Shown: positions 8,939-18,425, counted from the first letter of the stretch. The stretch: DNA of 59,290 nt from Lentibacillus salicampi (GCF_004565465.1 NZ_SRHY01000016.1:1-59290); one strand, 5' to 3'. Numbers and translations: made by a program. The notes: generated by a model from the sequence alone, not told the origin.

Positions 8939-9439
8939 ATTTCAACAACTCCCTTCAAGCTATCATGCCTACTGTTTATATCATCAGGCAAATAGGTACA
9001 ATCGAACATAGTTGTGGATTAGGCTAACAGGGTTTCGTTTGAATATCAGGCATCCTGTAATGATGCATTCCATCCCCTGTTGAATCATCCAAATTATTAT
9101 TTCAAATGGGTTATACCATAACGTATGAATAAGATAATAGACTGTACATGATATTTGCTTATTTAAAGGGAAAAAAGGCAGTTGCTGTGGGTCTAATGTG
9201 AATGCGGAAGGCGGATTTACTTGGAAGTTCGGCCATTTCGATTGGTATTATAGGAAAAGTCAAATAAGAATGACCCTTAGAAGATTACGAGGAAGCAAGA
9301 GAGGCAGTGCCAGGTTGGTTCCTAATTAACGGAAATTTCACTGAACTATTAGTAGCCCTATTAGAAAAGAGGAATCATAATCATTTCACGGTTTTGATTA
9401 TGAATGATCCGGTCCCGCTTTTTTAATCTCCGTGTCACT
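8939..9439. other. Gap with a small decayed plus-strand frame
   Basis: No intact gene. A plus-strand frame around 9272-9426 reads PLEDYEEAREAVPGWFLING and then FTELLVALLEKRNHNHFTVL, ending at TAA after PVPLF. It has no start with ribosome-binding site and is preceded by stops, so it looks like the tail of a lost gene of unknown family. Confidence 0.35.
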
Positions 9440-9589
9440 TTAATCCAGTTGCTCCTGCAGATTTGTAAGAGCTATTTTATCATTTCTACTATTCCGGATT
9501 TGTTTTGCAGCGGTCTCCATCTTTTTTGAGGAGTTTTCTGTCCGTTTTTCCTGAATAGCTGATATATCATTATCTTGCTCTTTACACAT
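9440..9589 (-). CDS. Putative 49-residue hydrophilic protein
   Basis: ATG at 9589 lies 8 nt after a consensus GGAGGTG. The product (MCKEQDNDISAIQEKRTENS to ...ALTNLQEQLD) is charged, predicted helical, and lacks a signal or membrane segment. It sits alone between the APH gene (same strand, 55 bp upstream) and decayed sequence, and might be the last gene of the APH-VOC-GNAT run. No family is recognised. The ribosome-binding site is the main support. Confidence 0.5.
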   Translation of the reverse strand: MCKEQDNDISAIQEKRTENSSKKMETAAKQIRNSRNDKIALTNLQEQLD

Positions 9590-9644
9590 ATTGCTGCACC
9601 TCCAAACAAAATTTGTGCTATCATTGACAATTATATACCGGCAA

Positions 9645-10511
9645 TCACATATACCCCCTCATTCCACTCGCAAATGCTGTGCTGTCACCATTCTCAACCC
9701 CATGCAAGGCTTCCTGCAGTGCGAATGTTTTTTGATAGAAAACGGCACGCTTCTCCATGCCGGGATCATCATTGTGATAGTTGTCAATACAGCGTTTGAA
9801 AAAGTCATAGCCGTAACTTGCCAGAATGCCTGCAAAATCATAAGCTGGATCACCCGGACCAGATTCACCAAAGTCAATGATACCTGCTAATTCAAATGTC
9901 TTTGAGTTCCACAATAGATTGGATGCACCAAAATCACCATGTATCAGAGCTGACGTGAAATAAAAATCATCAATCCGGTTAAAGAAATCCTCAAAAAGCT
10001 TCGATACATTCTCCTGCGCATCATGACGCATGAACGGATAAAGGTTTACCTGAATTCTATTATATAAATCCTTGTATTCATCGTGGATAGCGGCCGGCCC
10101 CTCTGCAAATTCATCCACCGGGAAAGCATGCAATCTGATAAGAACATTCACTAAAGATAGCGATCGTAATTTCAGGATAAGATCATCGGCGCATTCCCTG
10201 AATTCTTCGCCGGATAAAGGTGAACCTTCAATCATACGGTAACCTGTAAAAACGTTTCCCAACTCCAGTGGTTCGAATGATTGATAAATTGGAACAGGGG
10301 CGGGAATATGCTTGTCGGCTTTCAGCTTCTGCAATATGTCTGTTTCCTTCAACATATTATCAATCCCCGCCTGATATTTGGGAAAACGGAAAATGAGTGA
10401 ATCATTTACAATCAACACGTCATTATTTTGGCCGATGTCATTGACTTCTGCCTTTTCGATCTCTAAATCCGGATAAACTTCTTTTATTCTATTAATATAG
10501 TGCGGTTTCAT
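9645..10511 (-). CDS. APH-fold kinase, second paralogue
   Basis: 288 residues. The signature segments are LIFRFPKYQ, the catalytic LIHGDFGASNLLW and the metal site GIIDFGESGPGDPAYDFAG. The start is ATG 10511, preceded by AGAAGGAAGTGACAAG and only 4 bp past the stop of the VOC gene; the longer frame to 10547 overlaps that gene. It shares architecture with the APH at 4877-5737, but sequence divergence suggests different substrates. It is the third gene of a GNAT-VOC-APH run of small-molecule-modifying proteins, whose real substrates are unknown. Confidence 0.78.
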   Translation of the reverse strand: MKPHYINRIKEVYPDLEIEKAEVNDIGQNNDVLIVNDSLIFRFPKYQAGIDNMLKETDILQKLKADKHIPAPVPIYQSFEPLELGNVFTGYRMIEGSPLSGEEFRECADDLILKLRSLSLVNVLIRLHAFPVDEFAEGPAAIHDEYKDLYNRIQVNLYPFMRHDAQENVSKLFEDFFNRIDDFYFTSALIHGDFGASNLLWNSKTFELAGIIDFGESGPGDPAYDFAGILASYGYDFFKRCIDNYHNDDPGMEKRAVFYQKTFALQEALHGVENGDSTAFASGMRGYM

Positions 10512-10515
10512 CTTG

Positions 10516-10902
10516 TCACTTCCTTCTATATGAACCACTTGTTTCATTTATTTCACCTATCTCTATCCGATTGCCATCAGGATCCAATAAAACCGCAATC
10601 GTACCCCATTCAAACTCGATTCTCTTTTTAATAAAATTAACACCGCGTTTTTCCAATGTGCTGACCGCCTCATCAAGCGATGCTGTATCAAATCTCAGGA
10701 CAGTCGGATTCTGCTGCCTGTTTTTCTCACTTGCAGAACCAAAACCACCCTGTTCCACCATCAGGTACCCACCGGAAACATTAAACGTCACCAGCGATTC
10801 TTTCACATTTCGGACATCCATCTGTAATCTATGTTTGTAAAAATCAATACATGCATCATAATTTTCAACGAATAGAATCGTTCCAAATTCTTTAAAATTC
10901 AT
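10516..10902 (-). CDS. VOC-superfamily (glyoxalase/bleomycin-resistance-like) protein
   Basis: 128 residues with the paired beta-alpha-beta-beta-beta fold: FGTILFVENYDACIDFYKHR at the start and VLLDPDGNRIEIGEIN at the end. ATG 10902 overlaps the GNAT stop region (TAATATG), indicating translational coupling. VOC proteins include glyoxalases, dioxygenases and binding-type resistance proteins. The N-terminal metal residue and catalytic glutamate pattern is not clear enough to choose. Confidence 0.78.
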   Translation of the reverse strand: MNFKEFGTILFVENYDACIDFYKHRLQMDVRNVKESLVTFNVSGGYLMVEQGGFGSASEKNRQQNPTVLRFDTASLDEAVSTLEKRGVNFIKKRIEFEWGTIAVLLDPDGNRIEIGEINETSGSYRRK

Positions 10903-10903
10903 A

Positions 10904-11422
10904 TTAGCCCTCTTTCGCCAATTCATTAAGAACCGGCCAGCCATATGCGATCTCTTTCAACTCAGCACCGGCGATTGTAATATCCGTTGTATCGATATAT
11001 TGGCCGCCCAGTTTCTCATAAAAGTACTTGGCAGCATTGTCTTCCAGCACCCATACCAGCATCGATTTGAATCCGTCTTGTATAAGTTCGTCAGCGATTG
11101 GCTTGACAAGTTTTTTGCCCAGCCCTCCTCCCTGATATTCCTCGAAAATATAGATGGCATAAAGTTCACCATCATAACCAGCATATTTACCCCCACGTTC
11201 CTTGCCGCCTGTTGAAAACCCGACAATTTTGCCGTCGCCGGTTTCTGCAACATATACGCTGCTTTGGGTCACATTCTCTTCCCAGCGTTTGGTCCGGTCC
11301 TCATAATCCAAACTATCCAGAAATTCATCAGGCACAATATTCTTATAAGTTGTCCGCCAGCTGTCAACGTGGACTTTTGCAATGCCCGCAGCGTCTCCTG
11401 GGGTTGCTTTTCTGATGTTCAT
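10904..11422 (-). CDS. GNAT-family N-acetyltransferase
   Basis: 172 residues. MNIRKATPGDAAGIAKVHVD is the canonical GNAT opening, and the acetyl-CoA site is seen in LYAIYIFEEYQGGGLGKKLV (Q/R-x-x-G-x-G/A-like). ATG 11422 follows GGAGGCAACCAATCA; the frame extends further to 11503 but without support. It is first in a tight GNAT-VOC-APH run. The substrate is unknown. Confidence 0.85.
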   Translation of the reverse strand: MNIRKATPGDAAGIAKVHVDSWRTTYKNIVPDEFLDSLDYEDRTKRWEENVTQSSVYVAETGDGKIVGFSTGGKERGGKYAGYDGELYAIYIFEEYQGGGLGKKLVKPIADELIQDGFKSMLVWVLEDNAAKYFYEKLGGQYIDTTDITIAGAELKEIAYGWPVLNELAKEG

Positions 11423-11438
11423 TGATTGGTTGCCTCCT

Positions 11439-11645
11439 TTACCTTTTATCCTTATCCAAATCATCTTTGGGATGAAATTTTTCCGCTTTTTCCTGATCGC
11501 CATACTTCTTTTTCAGTATTTTCCCCAATTCTGAATGGTCGATGCCATATCTGACAGCCACAGTAATGACGAGATATGCTATGTATAAGGCGACCCCATA
11601 AATCAATAATGTAAGCACGATCCCTATTCCGGAAATAGCTGACAT
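11439..11645 (-). CDS. Small single-pass membrane protein (68 residues)
   Basis: An N-terminal hydrophobic helix (IVLTLLIYGVALYIAYLVITV) is followed by a charged tail (LGKILKKKYGDQEKAEKF, then HPKDDLDKDKR). ATG follows GGAGGTGATACG. Short proteins of this layout are common in Bacillaceae and their role is unknown. It ends 17 bp before the GNAT start and may be the promoter-proximal gene of that run. Confidence 0.65.
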   Translation of the reverse strand: MSAISGIGIVLTLLIYGVALYIAYLVITVAVRYGIDHSELGKILKKKYGDQEKAEKFHPKDDLDKDKR

Positions 11646-11728
11646 CGTATCACCTCCGTGCTTTCATTTCATGATACCTCAAAATTCTCATAACTCAGGA
11701 TGCGAAAAGGAAACACGCGCCTCCCTTC

Positions 11729-13483
11729 TTAAAGACTGCCTGGTTTCTTACCGAATGACGGCTTTGTTTTCACATTCTGCACCGTTTCGATATCGATTCC
11801 CTGGTTGATCTTTCGCGCGCTCATCATAGTAAAGACGTAAGCGACACCCAGGGAAATAACGAGCATCAAAAGAATCCCCACGATTGTGACCATTACCGGA
11901 CTTGCTGCCTTCCAGCTCAATACGGTATAAACGAATCCGGCTACCGTACCGAAAAATCCATCAATATCCTGACTGACCATCTGTGCAAAGTCCATTGTCT
12001 CAACCGGGATCAGCAGCATAACAAACGGAATCAATGCAAAGAACAGATACACATACGAAACAATCATAAGAATGATCGCTGTCCCGAACTTCAGCCTGTT
12101 CTGCGGATTGGACGGATTGTATTTGGCGCCGATTGTACCAAGCCACATCCCGATGCCGCTGATACCTACCGTTATGACAGCTTTCATAACAATCCCACTG
12201 ATGAATTGAATCAGTGTCCAGCCAAAGAACAGTCCCATTACAATCTCAACCACTGTTAAAAGTACGAATGGCAGCAGCCAGCTGATCCATAGTTTCCCTA
12301 GTGCGATATCCTTGCCTGACAACGGCAAAATCCGCAATATCCAGACCGATTTCGCCTCTCTGGCAATGGTTGAACTGGATATTTGCCCATTGAACATCGC
12401 ATAGATGAACAAAAGAACGGCCTGCGTGATCGGCCAGGTTATCTCATTTGGACCCTGTAGATCACTGATACTTGCCCCGCCTGACAGGGCGCCGATGATC
12501 CCAAATACAAAAAAGAATACAAACGGCAGGAACACGAGCCATTCCCGCATATCACGTTTAATCGCATACCATTCTTTTTTCCCAACAGCGACGATTGGAT
12601 GATTGAGTTTTGGGCCAGACTTTTTCACGGCACCTTTTTTTCGTTTTTTCCCGCTGCCTTCGCTCAATTTTACCCAGCCAGTCCGGAAACCGCGCTCGAC
12701 CAATGTCGATGTGAAGATGAAGAAAATGGAGGCGAGTACTACGATCATGAGCAATGGTATGAGAAAATCAATGGAGCCGGTGACCGCACTAACGACGGCA
12801 TCACTCGCCCACGTAACCGGTACCCATTCCGGAAACAGCGGCAGTCCGGCCAAAATCAGTTCAGATAACGGACGATCATTTACCGTGTTCGGGATCATGA
12901 ACAATAAATAAACTAATACGCCTGATAACATGCTCATAACCGTCATAAATTCATTTGCCTTACTTGCCGGAACAACTTGCACCAGCAACAAATTAAACAA
13001 GTACGCAATCGACAGACCAATCACGGCAACTGATAACAGCACCAGCAAAACAACTGGATAATACAGCCAATTAGCATTGATAAAAGCTCCATATACAAAC
13101 AATGGAACGATATAAAGAACAAATACCAATAATGGAATGCCAACGAAGCTTTGTAAATATTTAACCCAGAAAATATACTTTGTCGGGATCGGCATCGTAA
13201 ACAGCAAATTAAGATCTGTCGCCGAGTAAAGGTGCTTGAACACTTGCGGCAATCCTAACAGAATAATAAATCCAATAACTAATAAAAATCCATATGACAA
13301 AACACCAGCAAAAACTGGCCCAGTAATGGCACCAGCAATGGTCCAAATACCTGCCGAAAACCAGTACAGCAGGAGAGCAAATATCGCGAACATAACCAAA
13401 TAGCTGAAATAATTTTTTCCGGGCTGTGATTTCATGGTATTCAGAAAGATTTTCCACTGATTTTTCAATAGCGCTTTCATCAT
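11729..13483 (-). CDS. ABC exporter permease
   Basis: 584 residues with about a dozen hydrophobic helices in two halves, separated near residues 270-300 by a basic loop (GSGKKRKKGAVKKSGPK). Motifs such as LNLLFTMPIPTKYIFWVKYL resemble putative ABC-2 exporters of Bacilli, in which one long permease works as a pair of fused halves. Its start overlaps the stop of the ATPase gene by 4 bp (ATGA type). The exported substrate is not evident. Confidence 0.8.
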   Translation of the reverse strand: MMKALLKNQWKIFLNTMKSQPGKNYFSYLVMFAIFALLLYWFSAGIWTIAGAITGPVFAGVLSYGFLLVIGFIILLGLPQVFKHLYSATDLNLLFTMPIPTKYIFWVKYLQSFVGIPLLVFVLYIVPLFVYGAFINANWLYYPVVLLVLLSVAVIGLSIAYLFNLLLVQVVPASKANEFMTVMSMLSGVLVYLLFMIPNTVNDRPLSELILAGLPLFPEWVPVTWASDAVVSAVTGSIDFLIPLLMIVVLASIFFIFTSTLVERGFRTGWVKLSEGSGKKRKKGAVKKSGPKLNHPIVAVGKKEWYAIKRDMREWLVFLPFVFFFVFGIIGALSGGASISDLQGPNEITWPITQAVLLFIYAMFNGQISSSTIAREAKSVWILRILPLSGKDIALGKLWISWLLPFVLLTVVEIVMGLFFGWTLIQFISGIVMKAVITVGISGIGMWLGTIGAKYNPSNPQNRLKFGTAIILMIVSYVYLFFALIPFVMLLIPVETMDFAQMVSQDIDGFFGTVAGFVYTVLSWKAASPVMVTIVGILLMLVISLGVAYVFTMMSARKINQGIDIETVQNVKTKPSFGKKPGSL

Positions 13484-14262
13484 TTGGCATCACCGTCATC
13501 GGAAATTTCACTGATGATAGCCTGTTGATCCTCGCTGCCAGTCAATTCAAGAAAAATATCTTCCAGACTTTGACCAACGTGTTCACCTGCTTTCAATTCA
13601 TCCATTGTGCCAAGGGCAATGATATCCCCTTCGAAAATAATCCCGACCCGGTCACACATTTGCTCGGCAATTTCAAGGATGTGTGTGGACAGAAAGACTG
13701 TCATGCCATTATCGCAAAGCTCACGAAGCAGATTTTTCAGACTGCGTGCACTCTTTGGATCAAGACCGACTGTCGGCTCATCCATAAATAAGACATCCGG
13801 TTCTGACGTGAGCGCACCGCATATCGCGATTTTTTGTTTCATCCCGTGCGAATAGCTTTCGATTAAGTCATTCGCCTGTTCAGTGAGGCTGAAGATTTGT
13901 AGCAGCTCATTTGCTTTGGACTGAAATTGATCTTTTGGAATCCGGAAAACGGACGCAACAAATTCAAGATAATCCCACCCCGTCAATTTCGGATAAAGAT
14001 TGGGCTGATCTGGTACGTAAGCGATTTTCTCTTTTGCTTTGAGCGGGTTTTTCCAAATGTCGATGCCATTGATTTGAGCAGAACCGCTTGTCGGCTCCAG
14101 CAGTCCGGTCAGCATTTTAATCGTTGTCGTTTTCCCCGCACCATTCGGTCCAAGAAATCCGAGTAATTCCCCTTTGCTGACTTCAAGATTCAGAGCTTTT
14201 ACAGCTTCATGTTTTCTGTATGTTTTTGCGAGATTCGTAAGTTTGATTGATGCGCTTTCCAT
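13480..14262 (-). CDS. ABC exporter ATP-binding protein
   Basis: 260 residues with all ATPase motifs: Walker A GPNGAGKTTTIK, Q-loop YVPDQPNLYP, signature SYSHGMKQKIA, Walker B VLFMDEPTVGLDP and switch histidine STHILE. The order and spacing are those of CcmA/DrrA-type export ATPases. It overlaps the permease by 4 bp, so the two form one transporter. About 28 bp upstream begins a copy of the intergenic repeat (14291-14379). Confidence 0.9.
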   Translation of the reverse strand: MESASIKLTNLAKTYRKHEAVKALNLEVSKGELLGFLGPNGAGKTTTIKMLTGLLEPTSGSAQINGIDIWKNPLKAKEKIAYVPDQPNLYPKLTGWDYLEFVASVFRIPKDQFQSKANELLQIFSLTEQANDLIESYSHGMKQKIAICGALTSEPDVLFMDEPTVGLDPKSARSLKNLLRELCDNGMTVFLSTHILEIAEQMCDRVGIIFEGDIIALGTMDELKAGEHVGQSLEDIFLELTGSEDQQAIISEISDDGDAK

Positions 14263-14290
14263 TGTATTCCTCCCCAGTTAAGTGAAATCT

Positions 14291-14379
14291 CATCGTGCAA
14301 GCACGAGCAGAATCGGATCTTACTGACAGTTATCTCCCGGTTCTTGGGGGCTTACTGCCAGTTACATGCGGGATAAATC
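14291..14379. repeat. Structured intergenic repeat, copy c
   Basis: CATCGTGCAAGC, GAATCGGAT, GACAGTTAtCTCCCG, GGGGGCTTACTGCC and GTTACATGCGGGATAAA align in order with copies at 34055 and (reverse strand) 32126. It lies upstream of the ABC exporter operon. Confidence 0.6.
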
Positions 14380-14442
14380 TTGGATTCATTATAGCAAAGA
14401 TTTTCTGATTTATGATGGAAACGGAAAAATTTAATTAATTGT

Positions 14443-14546
14443 CTATAGCGATTTTGCTTCAAACTATAGCGATTGCCCCTCATTCTACAGTGGACCGCTC
14501 AAGACTGCTGAAATTTCGCGTGAATCTACAGCGCAAATTTAATCGA
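14443..14546. repeat. 21-nt-period phrase array (CTATAGCGATT type)
   Basis: Five consecutive units of 21, 21, 21, 20 and 21 nt. Units 1 and 2 begin CTATAGCGATT; units 3 and 5 begin CTACAG; unit 4 is diverged. The array lies in the 300-bp non-coding stretch between the ABC exporter and the sspP terminator, otherwise empty of genes. Confidence 0.6.
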
Positions 14547-14704
14547 ATATCACCCGATCGGCCAAAAAAACAGCCTGCTGATAAAGCAAGCTATTCCTCC
14601 GCCTTTTGCCGCTGCAGTGAGGGTGGGCAGGCATGATTATATTCCTTTATCTTCAATTCCACCACCTCATCTAACCGTATGACTGTTGGCGGCAGCATAC
14701 CACA

Positions 14705-14742
14705 AAAAGAAAATAGCACACAACAGCTTGCGTGCTATTGTG
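14705..14742 (-). terminator. sspP terminator
   Basis: On the minus strand GCACACAATAGC and GCTGTTGTGTGC form a long stem, followed by TATTTTCTTTTT, directly after the sspP stop. Confidence 0.75.
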
Positions 14743-14749
14743 TGCCTGC

Positions 14750-14905
14750 TTACATATCATGATGCGGATTCTGTTTTTGCCGTGAATGGTTCCGCTGCTT
14801 CACTTTGTGGGAGCCTTGCAATGGTTCGCCATACGGCTGTTGCGGGCTCTTTGGCAAGTCCGGCTTTTCCTGCTGTTTCGGTCCTTTAGGTTTTCCGCCC
14901 ATCAT
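14750..14905 (-). CDS. sspP: Small acid-soluble spore protein P
   Basis: 51 residues. The C-terminal half GEPLQGSHKVKQRNHSRQKQ plus NPHHDM is the diagnostic SspP signature (B. subtilis SspP ends similarly in ...HDM). The start at 14905 has GGAGG five nt upstream. SspP is a minor spore-core protein made in the forespore under sigma-G, so this gene shows that the organism belongs to an endospore-forming lineage. It has its own terminator and appears monocistronic. Confidence 0.85.
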   Translation of the reverse strand: MMGGKPKGPKQQEKPDLPKSPQQPYGEPLQGSHKVKQRNHSRQKQNPHHDM

Positions 14906-14984
14906 CTTTTCCTCCTTTTCTGTTTCACACATAGCTTTTGACGAGGAAAACGAATCTATACAGCTGACCGGTGCAAACCATTAA

Positions 14985-15620
14985 TCAGGAAATCATATGC
15001 CCGCCATGTTTATATCGCTTCCTGCTTTTGAACATCCGTACATATGGTAAAAAGAAACTGATGATGAAGCCGGAAAACAGTGCGTTGATCAACGTACCAA
15101 TACCGATCGCCCCGCCAAAAATAAACGCCGCCATGACAAGCACAATGCTGATGGCCACCCTGGACCAGGAAACATTCCAGCCAGTCAGCTTCGATATGAC
15201 CAGCATGGAGCGATCCATCGGGTTTGGCGCGATTTTCGACTGGAGATAAAATGCCACACCAAGCGCCATCAGGATCGTACCCGGCAGAAGTGCCGCCCAT
15301 TCACCATACCACGTGGCAGGTGTCACGACGTCACCAAGCAAAAACAGCCACATATCTATGCCGATACCAGTCACGAATGAGGTGATCAGAGCAAAAAACT
15401 CCGGCCGCCTTTTCTCTGCCAGGGCATTCCCCAGGACCATCGTAAAACCAACAATGATTTCAAAACTGCCGACCGTCAGCCCAAACGTCCGTTGCAGCCC
15501 GACCAGAAGCGCATCATACGGTGAAGCACCCATTTTTGACAGGATGGTTAATGCAATGCCAAGCGTCAGGATGATCAGACCGATCAGATAAAAATGCACG
15601 CCTGCACGAATCAGCCGCAT
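14985..15620 (-). CDS. YczE/YyaS/YitT-family membrane protein (1 of 3)
   Basis: 211 residues with five predicted helices. Family hallmarks are the opening LIGLIILTLGIALTILSKMG, ASPYDALLVGL and the repeat-like second half starting APNPMDRSML. The start is ATG 15620 after GAGGAGTGATCATC. The B. subtilis homologue YczE affects lipopeptide production and others are of unknown function; several members are predicted permeases. Two more paralogues lie at 36983-37633 and 38926-39573. Confidence 0.8.
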   Translation of the reverse strand: MRLIRAGVHFYLIGLIILTLGIALTILSKMGASPYDALLVGLQRTFGLTVGSFEIIVGFTMVLGNALAEKRRPEFFALITSFVTGIGIDMWLFLLGDVVTPATWYGEWAALLPGTILMALGVAFYLQSKIAPNPMDRSMLVISKLTGWNVSWSRVAISIVLVMAAFIFGGAIGIGTLINALFSGFIISFFLPYVRMFKSRKRYKHGGHMIS

Positions 15621-15753
15621 GATGATCACTCCTCTCTGTATTGATTCACAACGCTCAAGTGTTGGTACGCTTCAAGATTTAGCAAACCGTTACTACAGTG
15701 TAACAAAGGTTGTTAAAAGAAAAAACAAAATGGCTTTCTTTGCAGATGCTGCC

Positions 15754-15858
15754 AATTGTGACAACTTGGGCCGAATCATTATAAACTTGGGCCGGAATTG
15801 TGACAACTTGGGCCGATTTCTCCTAAATTTGGGCCGATTTTGTGACAACTTGAGCCAA
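15754..15858. repeat. 105-bp element: five 21-nt units, copy 1
   Basis: Exactly five 21-nt units. Odd units contain TTGTGACAACTT and even units a TAAA-TTGGGCCG variant, and every unit ends TTGGGCCGA/G or TTGAGCCAA. The same five-unit order is repeated at 18460-18564. It lies between the divergent YczE gene and the end of the NERD gene. The short open frame across it is an effect of the period being a multiple of three. Confidence 0.8.
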
Positions 15859-15880
15859 TATAGTTTTGGCCATCCGAGAT

Positions 15881-16855
15881 TCAATCCAATAATCGATCAA
15901 AATCAAGTTTGTATCGCATCCCGCTCCCTTTTCCTATTTTGGAAAAACGCTCATATTGCAGTAATTTTTTCATGATACTGTTTGATTCCACCCGCAAGAA
16001 ATCACGCGCCTGCCGGTTATTAATAAGACCCCCAACCAGAAGAGCATAATCCGCTAAAGCCGGCCGGTGGGCAGTTTTTGACACGCAGCCGCATGACACA
16101 CATTGCCACTTCCCACTTTTCCAAAACATTGGAACGAAGCTGCACGCTGGACAAATAACACCCTTCACCAGATCATCATATGTCATATTAAACTTTTTCT
16201 TCCCGCCATCTTCTTCAGGTACATGTTGATCAAGAAGAAGATAGGCCATCTCTGTCAACTGTTTGTCAGTGACACAGATTTTCCGGTATTTCCTGTTAAA
16301 TGACTCAATTTTCGAAAGTACTTTATCCCGGTGCATCACAATATCTGATATGATCTTATCGTTGGTGAGATTTCGGAGGTAGGTATCATCACGGCTGTAG
16401 ACAACGATTTTTTCAATGGGGGCAGGCGGAAAATGATTTTTGCGCAGCCAGTCCAGAAGCCTTCTATGCTGGAGAATGACCTGTTCCACAGGATTGGTGA
16501 ACATTTGTACGTCATCTTTTTGAATGCGGAAGGCTTGTCCCATCCCATCAAAGTTCATATTTTCGTAAACATTCTTCACTTCCATAATAAGGTGGTAATA
16601 ACGTGATAACAGAAGGAAGTCAATCTGAAAATGTCCATATAGGTCAGGGAGTCTTACATAATGGAAAATAAGGAAATCGTCTTCCGGGAGAAATTGGAGG
16701 TGAAAATTCATGGATTCTTCGCCCTTATAACCTGAGGATAAATTCGTTGCCCTGCTGTTGATTTTTCCCTTAAAGAAGTGGTTCGCCGGAGTTCTTCTGT
16801 CAAGTGCCTGTGCCTGAAGGATATGCTTGGGGACAGCAAGAGGTTTTATGAACAA
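15881..16855 (-). CDS. NERD-domain protein with C-terminal zinc ribbon
   Basis: 324 residues. The NERD (nuclease-related) domain spans about residues 40-160, with D79 (QIDF) and E92-V-K94 (LIMEVKNVY) forming the PD-(D/E)xK-like triad. CPAC (235-238) and CVSC (252-255) make a zinc ribbon, and the tail (VESNSIMKKLLQYERFSKIG) may be a DNA-binding module. The start appears to be TTG 16855 after AAAGGA. NERD proteins are plausible DNA-processing enzymes of unknown role. An ISL3 element sits 60 bp upstream and may have separated it from its promoter. Confidence 0.8.
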   Translation of the reverse strand: MFIKPLAVPKHILQAQALDRRTPANHFFKGKINSRATNLSSGYKGEESMNFHLQFLPEDDFLIFHYVRLPDLYGHFQIDFLLLSRYYHLIMEVKNVYENMNFDGMGQAFRIQKDDVQMFTNPVEQVILQHRRLLDWLRKNHFPPAPIEKIVVYSRDDTYLRNLTNDKIISDIVMHRDKVLSKIESFNRKYRKICVTDKQLTEMAYLLLDQHVPEEDGGKKKFNMTYDDLVKGVICPACSFVPMFWKSGKWQCVSCGCVSKTAHRPALADYALLVGGLINNRQARDFLRVESNSIMKKLLQYERFSKIGKGSGMRYKLDFDRLLD

Positions 16856-16915
16856 TGAAGCACGTCCTTTCTTATTTTATTGTAAATGATATATTCGACA
16901 AAACATCATAAAGTT

Positions 16916-18425
16916 GGCTCTTCGCTATTTAGTGTTGAAAAGAAAATTTACTAGAGCCCAGCTGTTTCTATCATTTACCGGTAATTATGGTTGGTACGTT
17001 GAGTCAAAACCAAAAACCGGACAAGGGAATGGGTTCAGATGCGAGCGATGCATGGCTCCAGACTGTTACTCATTCTTTTTTTTGTGACTGTACAACAGGC
17101 TTATGACTCCATGATTAAGTCCAGCTTATTCACTGTTGCATAAATCATTGCAATAAAGTTTTCCGGTGAACGATATCCACGTGCTTTTCTTTTGGCGGCT
17201 TGAACCAAACTATTGACGCCCTCAAGCAGCCCATTGGTCATTTTTGTTTCAAACCATCTTAAAATGCCGTCTTTATGCTTTTTTAGCGACTGTGCCAACT
17301 TAATCATCGGTTCCAGTTGTGATCGTATTGCCCAGCTATACCATTCTTCAAAGTACATTTCAGAAATGATGGGGGATCTGGTAAACATATTCTGCAGTGA
17401 CAATTTCATACGGTATGCGCGACCTGTCGCTAAATCCATGTCCTTTAATTTAGCGTATTTTGTCTTTTGTTTTTCGGTAAGGTTTTCCTGGTTTTTAAGC
17501 CATATATATCGTGAATTCTTTAGTTTAGGCTGGGTGGCCTGTTCTTCCCTTCGCACCTTGTCTAATGCTTCGTTGACCATTTTCATGACATGAAACTTAT
17601 CAAATGTAATCGAAGCTTCCGGGAAGTTTTCTTCAATACCTGAAATAAATGATGGAGACATATCACAACAGAAATCTTTGATTTGAGAACGCGAAACGCC
17701 CTTATGATCAAGGAATTGGCAGAACTCCTGCAGCACATCTGCTCCTTTCCCGGTTGTGACAAAAATGACTTGTTTGGTTTCAGTGTCAACAAATAATGTC
17801 ACGTACTGATGACCTTTTGTACGTGAAGTTTCATCCATGGCGACACCTTTTAAGTTAAATACATCAATTTTTTCGACTGCTTTATTAACGTAGTGTTTAA
17901 AGACGCGCCAAAGACGGGTATCATGTTCACCCACTTTACGAGCAACTGCGGCAACTGGCATTTCAGCCATTAGTGACAACACATGATATTCAAAAAGTAA
18001 AGAAAAGCCAGCTTTCGGGCGTGCCCAATCAACCTTGACGGTACGTATTTTACCGCAGGATTCACATTTAACACGTGGCATTCTGGCATGGAGTAATGTT
18101 TGATACTGCCAAAAATCAAGGTGCCGCCATGTACGATCCTGGTCCTGAATATCATGCACCTTACATCCTGATGCCCCGCAATTAGGACATGAAAATTCAG
18201 CACCACTTCTGTATTCAAGATAAATGTGAAGTGTATTTTCTTCTTTGGCCAACTCGTGGTGGAAAACATACCATGGCTCCGGTATTTCTAAAGCAGCTTC
18301 AAAGACGTTATATTTTTCCTGGAGATTTTTCATATAGCAGTCAGCTCCCAAGTATTGTAATAGGTTTTTACCTAGTATTGACAGCTATATGAGACCTTAG
18401 ACTAAATACTAAACAGCGAAGAGGC
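16916..18425 (-). mobile_element. ISL3-family insertion sequence, apparently complete
   Basis: Terminal inverted repeats of about 22 bp: GGCTCTTCGCTATTTAGTGT at the left and, read inward, GCCTCTTCGCTGTTTAGTAT at the right (about 4 mismatches). One transposase fills the interior. ISL3 elements make 8-bp target duplications. The flanks are ATAAAGTT and ATAAAATC, which share only five bases, so the duplication has decayed or the ends are slightly misplaced. The transposase frame is intact. Confidence 0.8.
17101..18333 (-). CDS. ISL3-family transposase
   Basis: 410 residues. The N-terminal zinc finger (CPNCGASGCKVHDIQDQDRT) and second cysteine pair (CESCGKIRTV), then the catalytic DDE domain (GVAMDETSRTKGHQYVTLFV; CCDMSPSFISG; and later FETKMTNGLLEGVNSLVQAA) match ISL3/IS204-type transposases. 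ATG 18333 follows GGGAGCTGACTGCTAT. No frameshift is seen, so the element may be active. Confidence 0.92.
   Translation of the reverse strand: MKNLQEKYNVFEAALEIPEPWYVFHHELAKEENTLHIYLEYRSGAEFSCPNCGASGCKVHDIQDQDRTWRHLDFWQYQTLLHARMPRVKCESCGKIRTVKVDWARPKAGFSLLFEYHVLSLMAEMPVAAVARKVGEHDTRLWRVFKHYVNKAVEKIDVFNLKGVAMDETSRTKGHQYVTLFVDTETKQVIFVTTGKGADVLQEFCQFLDHKGVSRSQIKDFCCDMSPSFISGIEENFPEASITFDKFHVMKMVNEALDKVRREEQATQPKLKNSRYIWLKNQENLTEKQKTKYAKLKDMDLATGRAYRMKLSLQNMFTRSPIISEMYFEEWYSWAIRSQLEPMIKLAQSLKKHKDGILRWFETKMTNGLLEGVNSLVQAAKRKARGYRSPENFIAMIYATVNKLDLIMES

Noticed and set aside
4877..10511. The two APH-fold genes as antibiotic resistance genes
   Set aside because: Only the general kinase motifs are visible. 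APH-fold proteins act on many small molecules, and nothing points to aminoglycosides.
15693..15884. Minus-strand frame with a seven-residue repeat (LSQNRPK-like)
   Set aside because: It is the translation of the 21-nt array. The unit words differ in ways that do not preserve amino acids.
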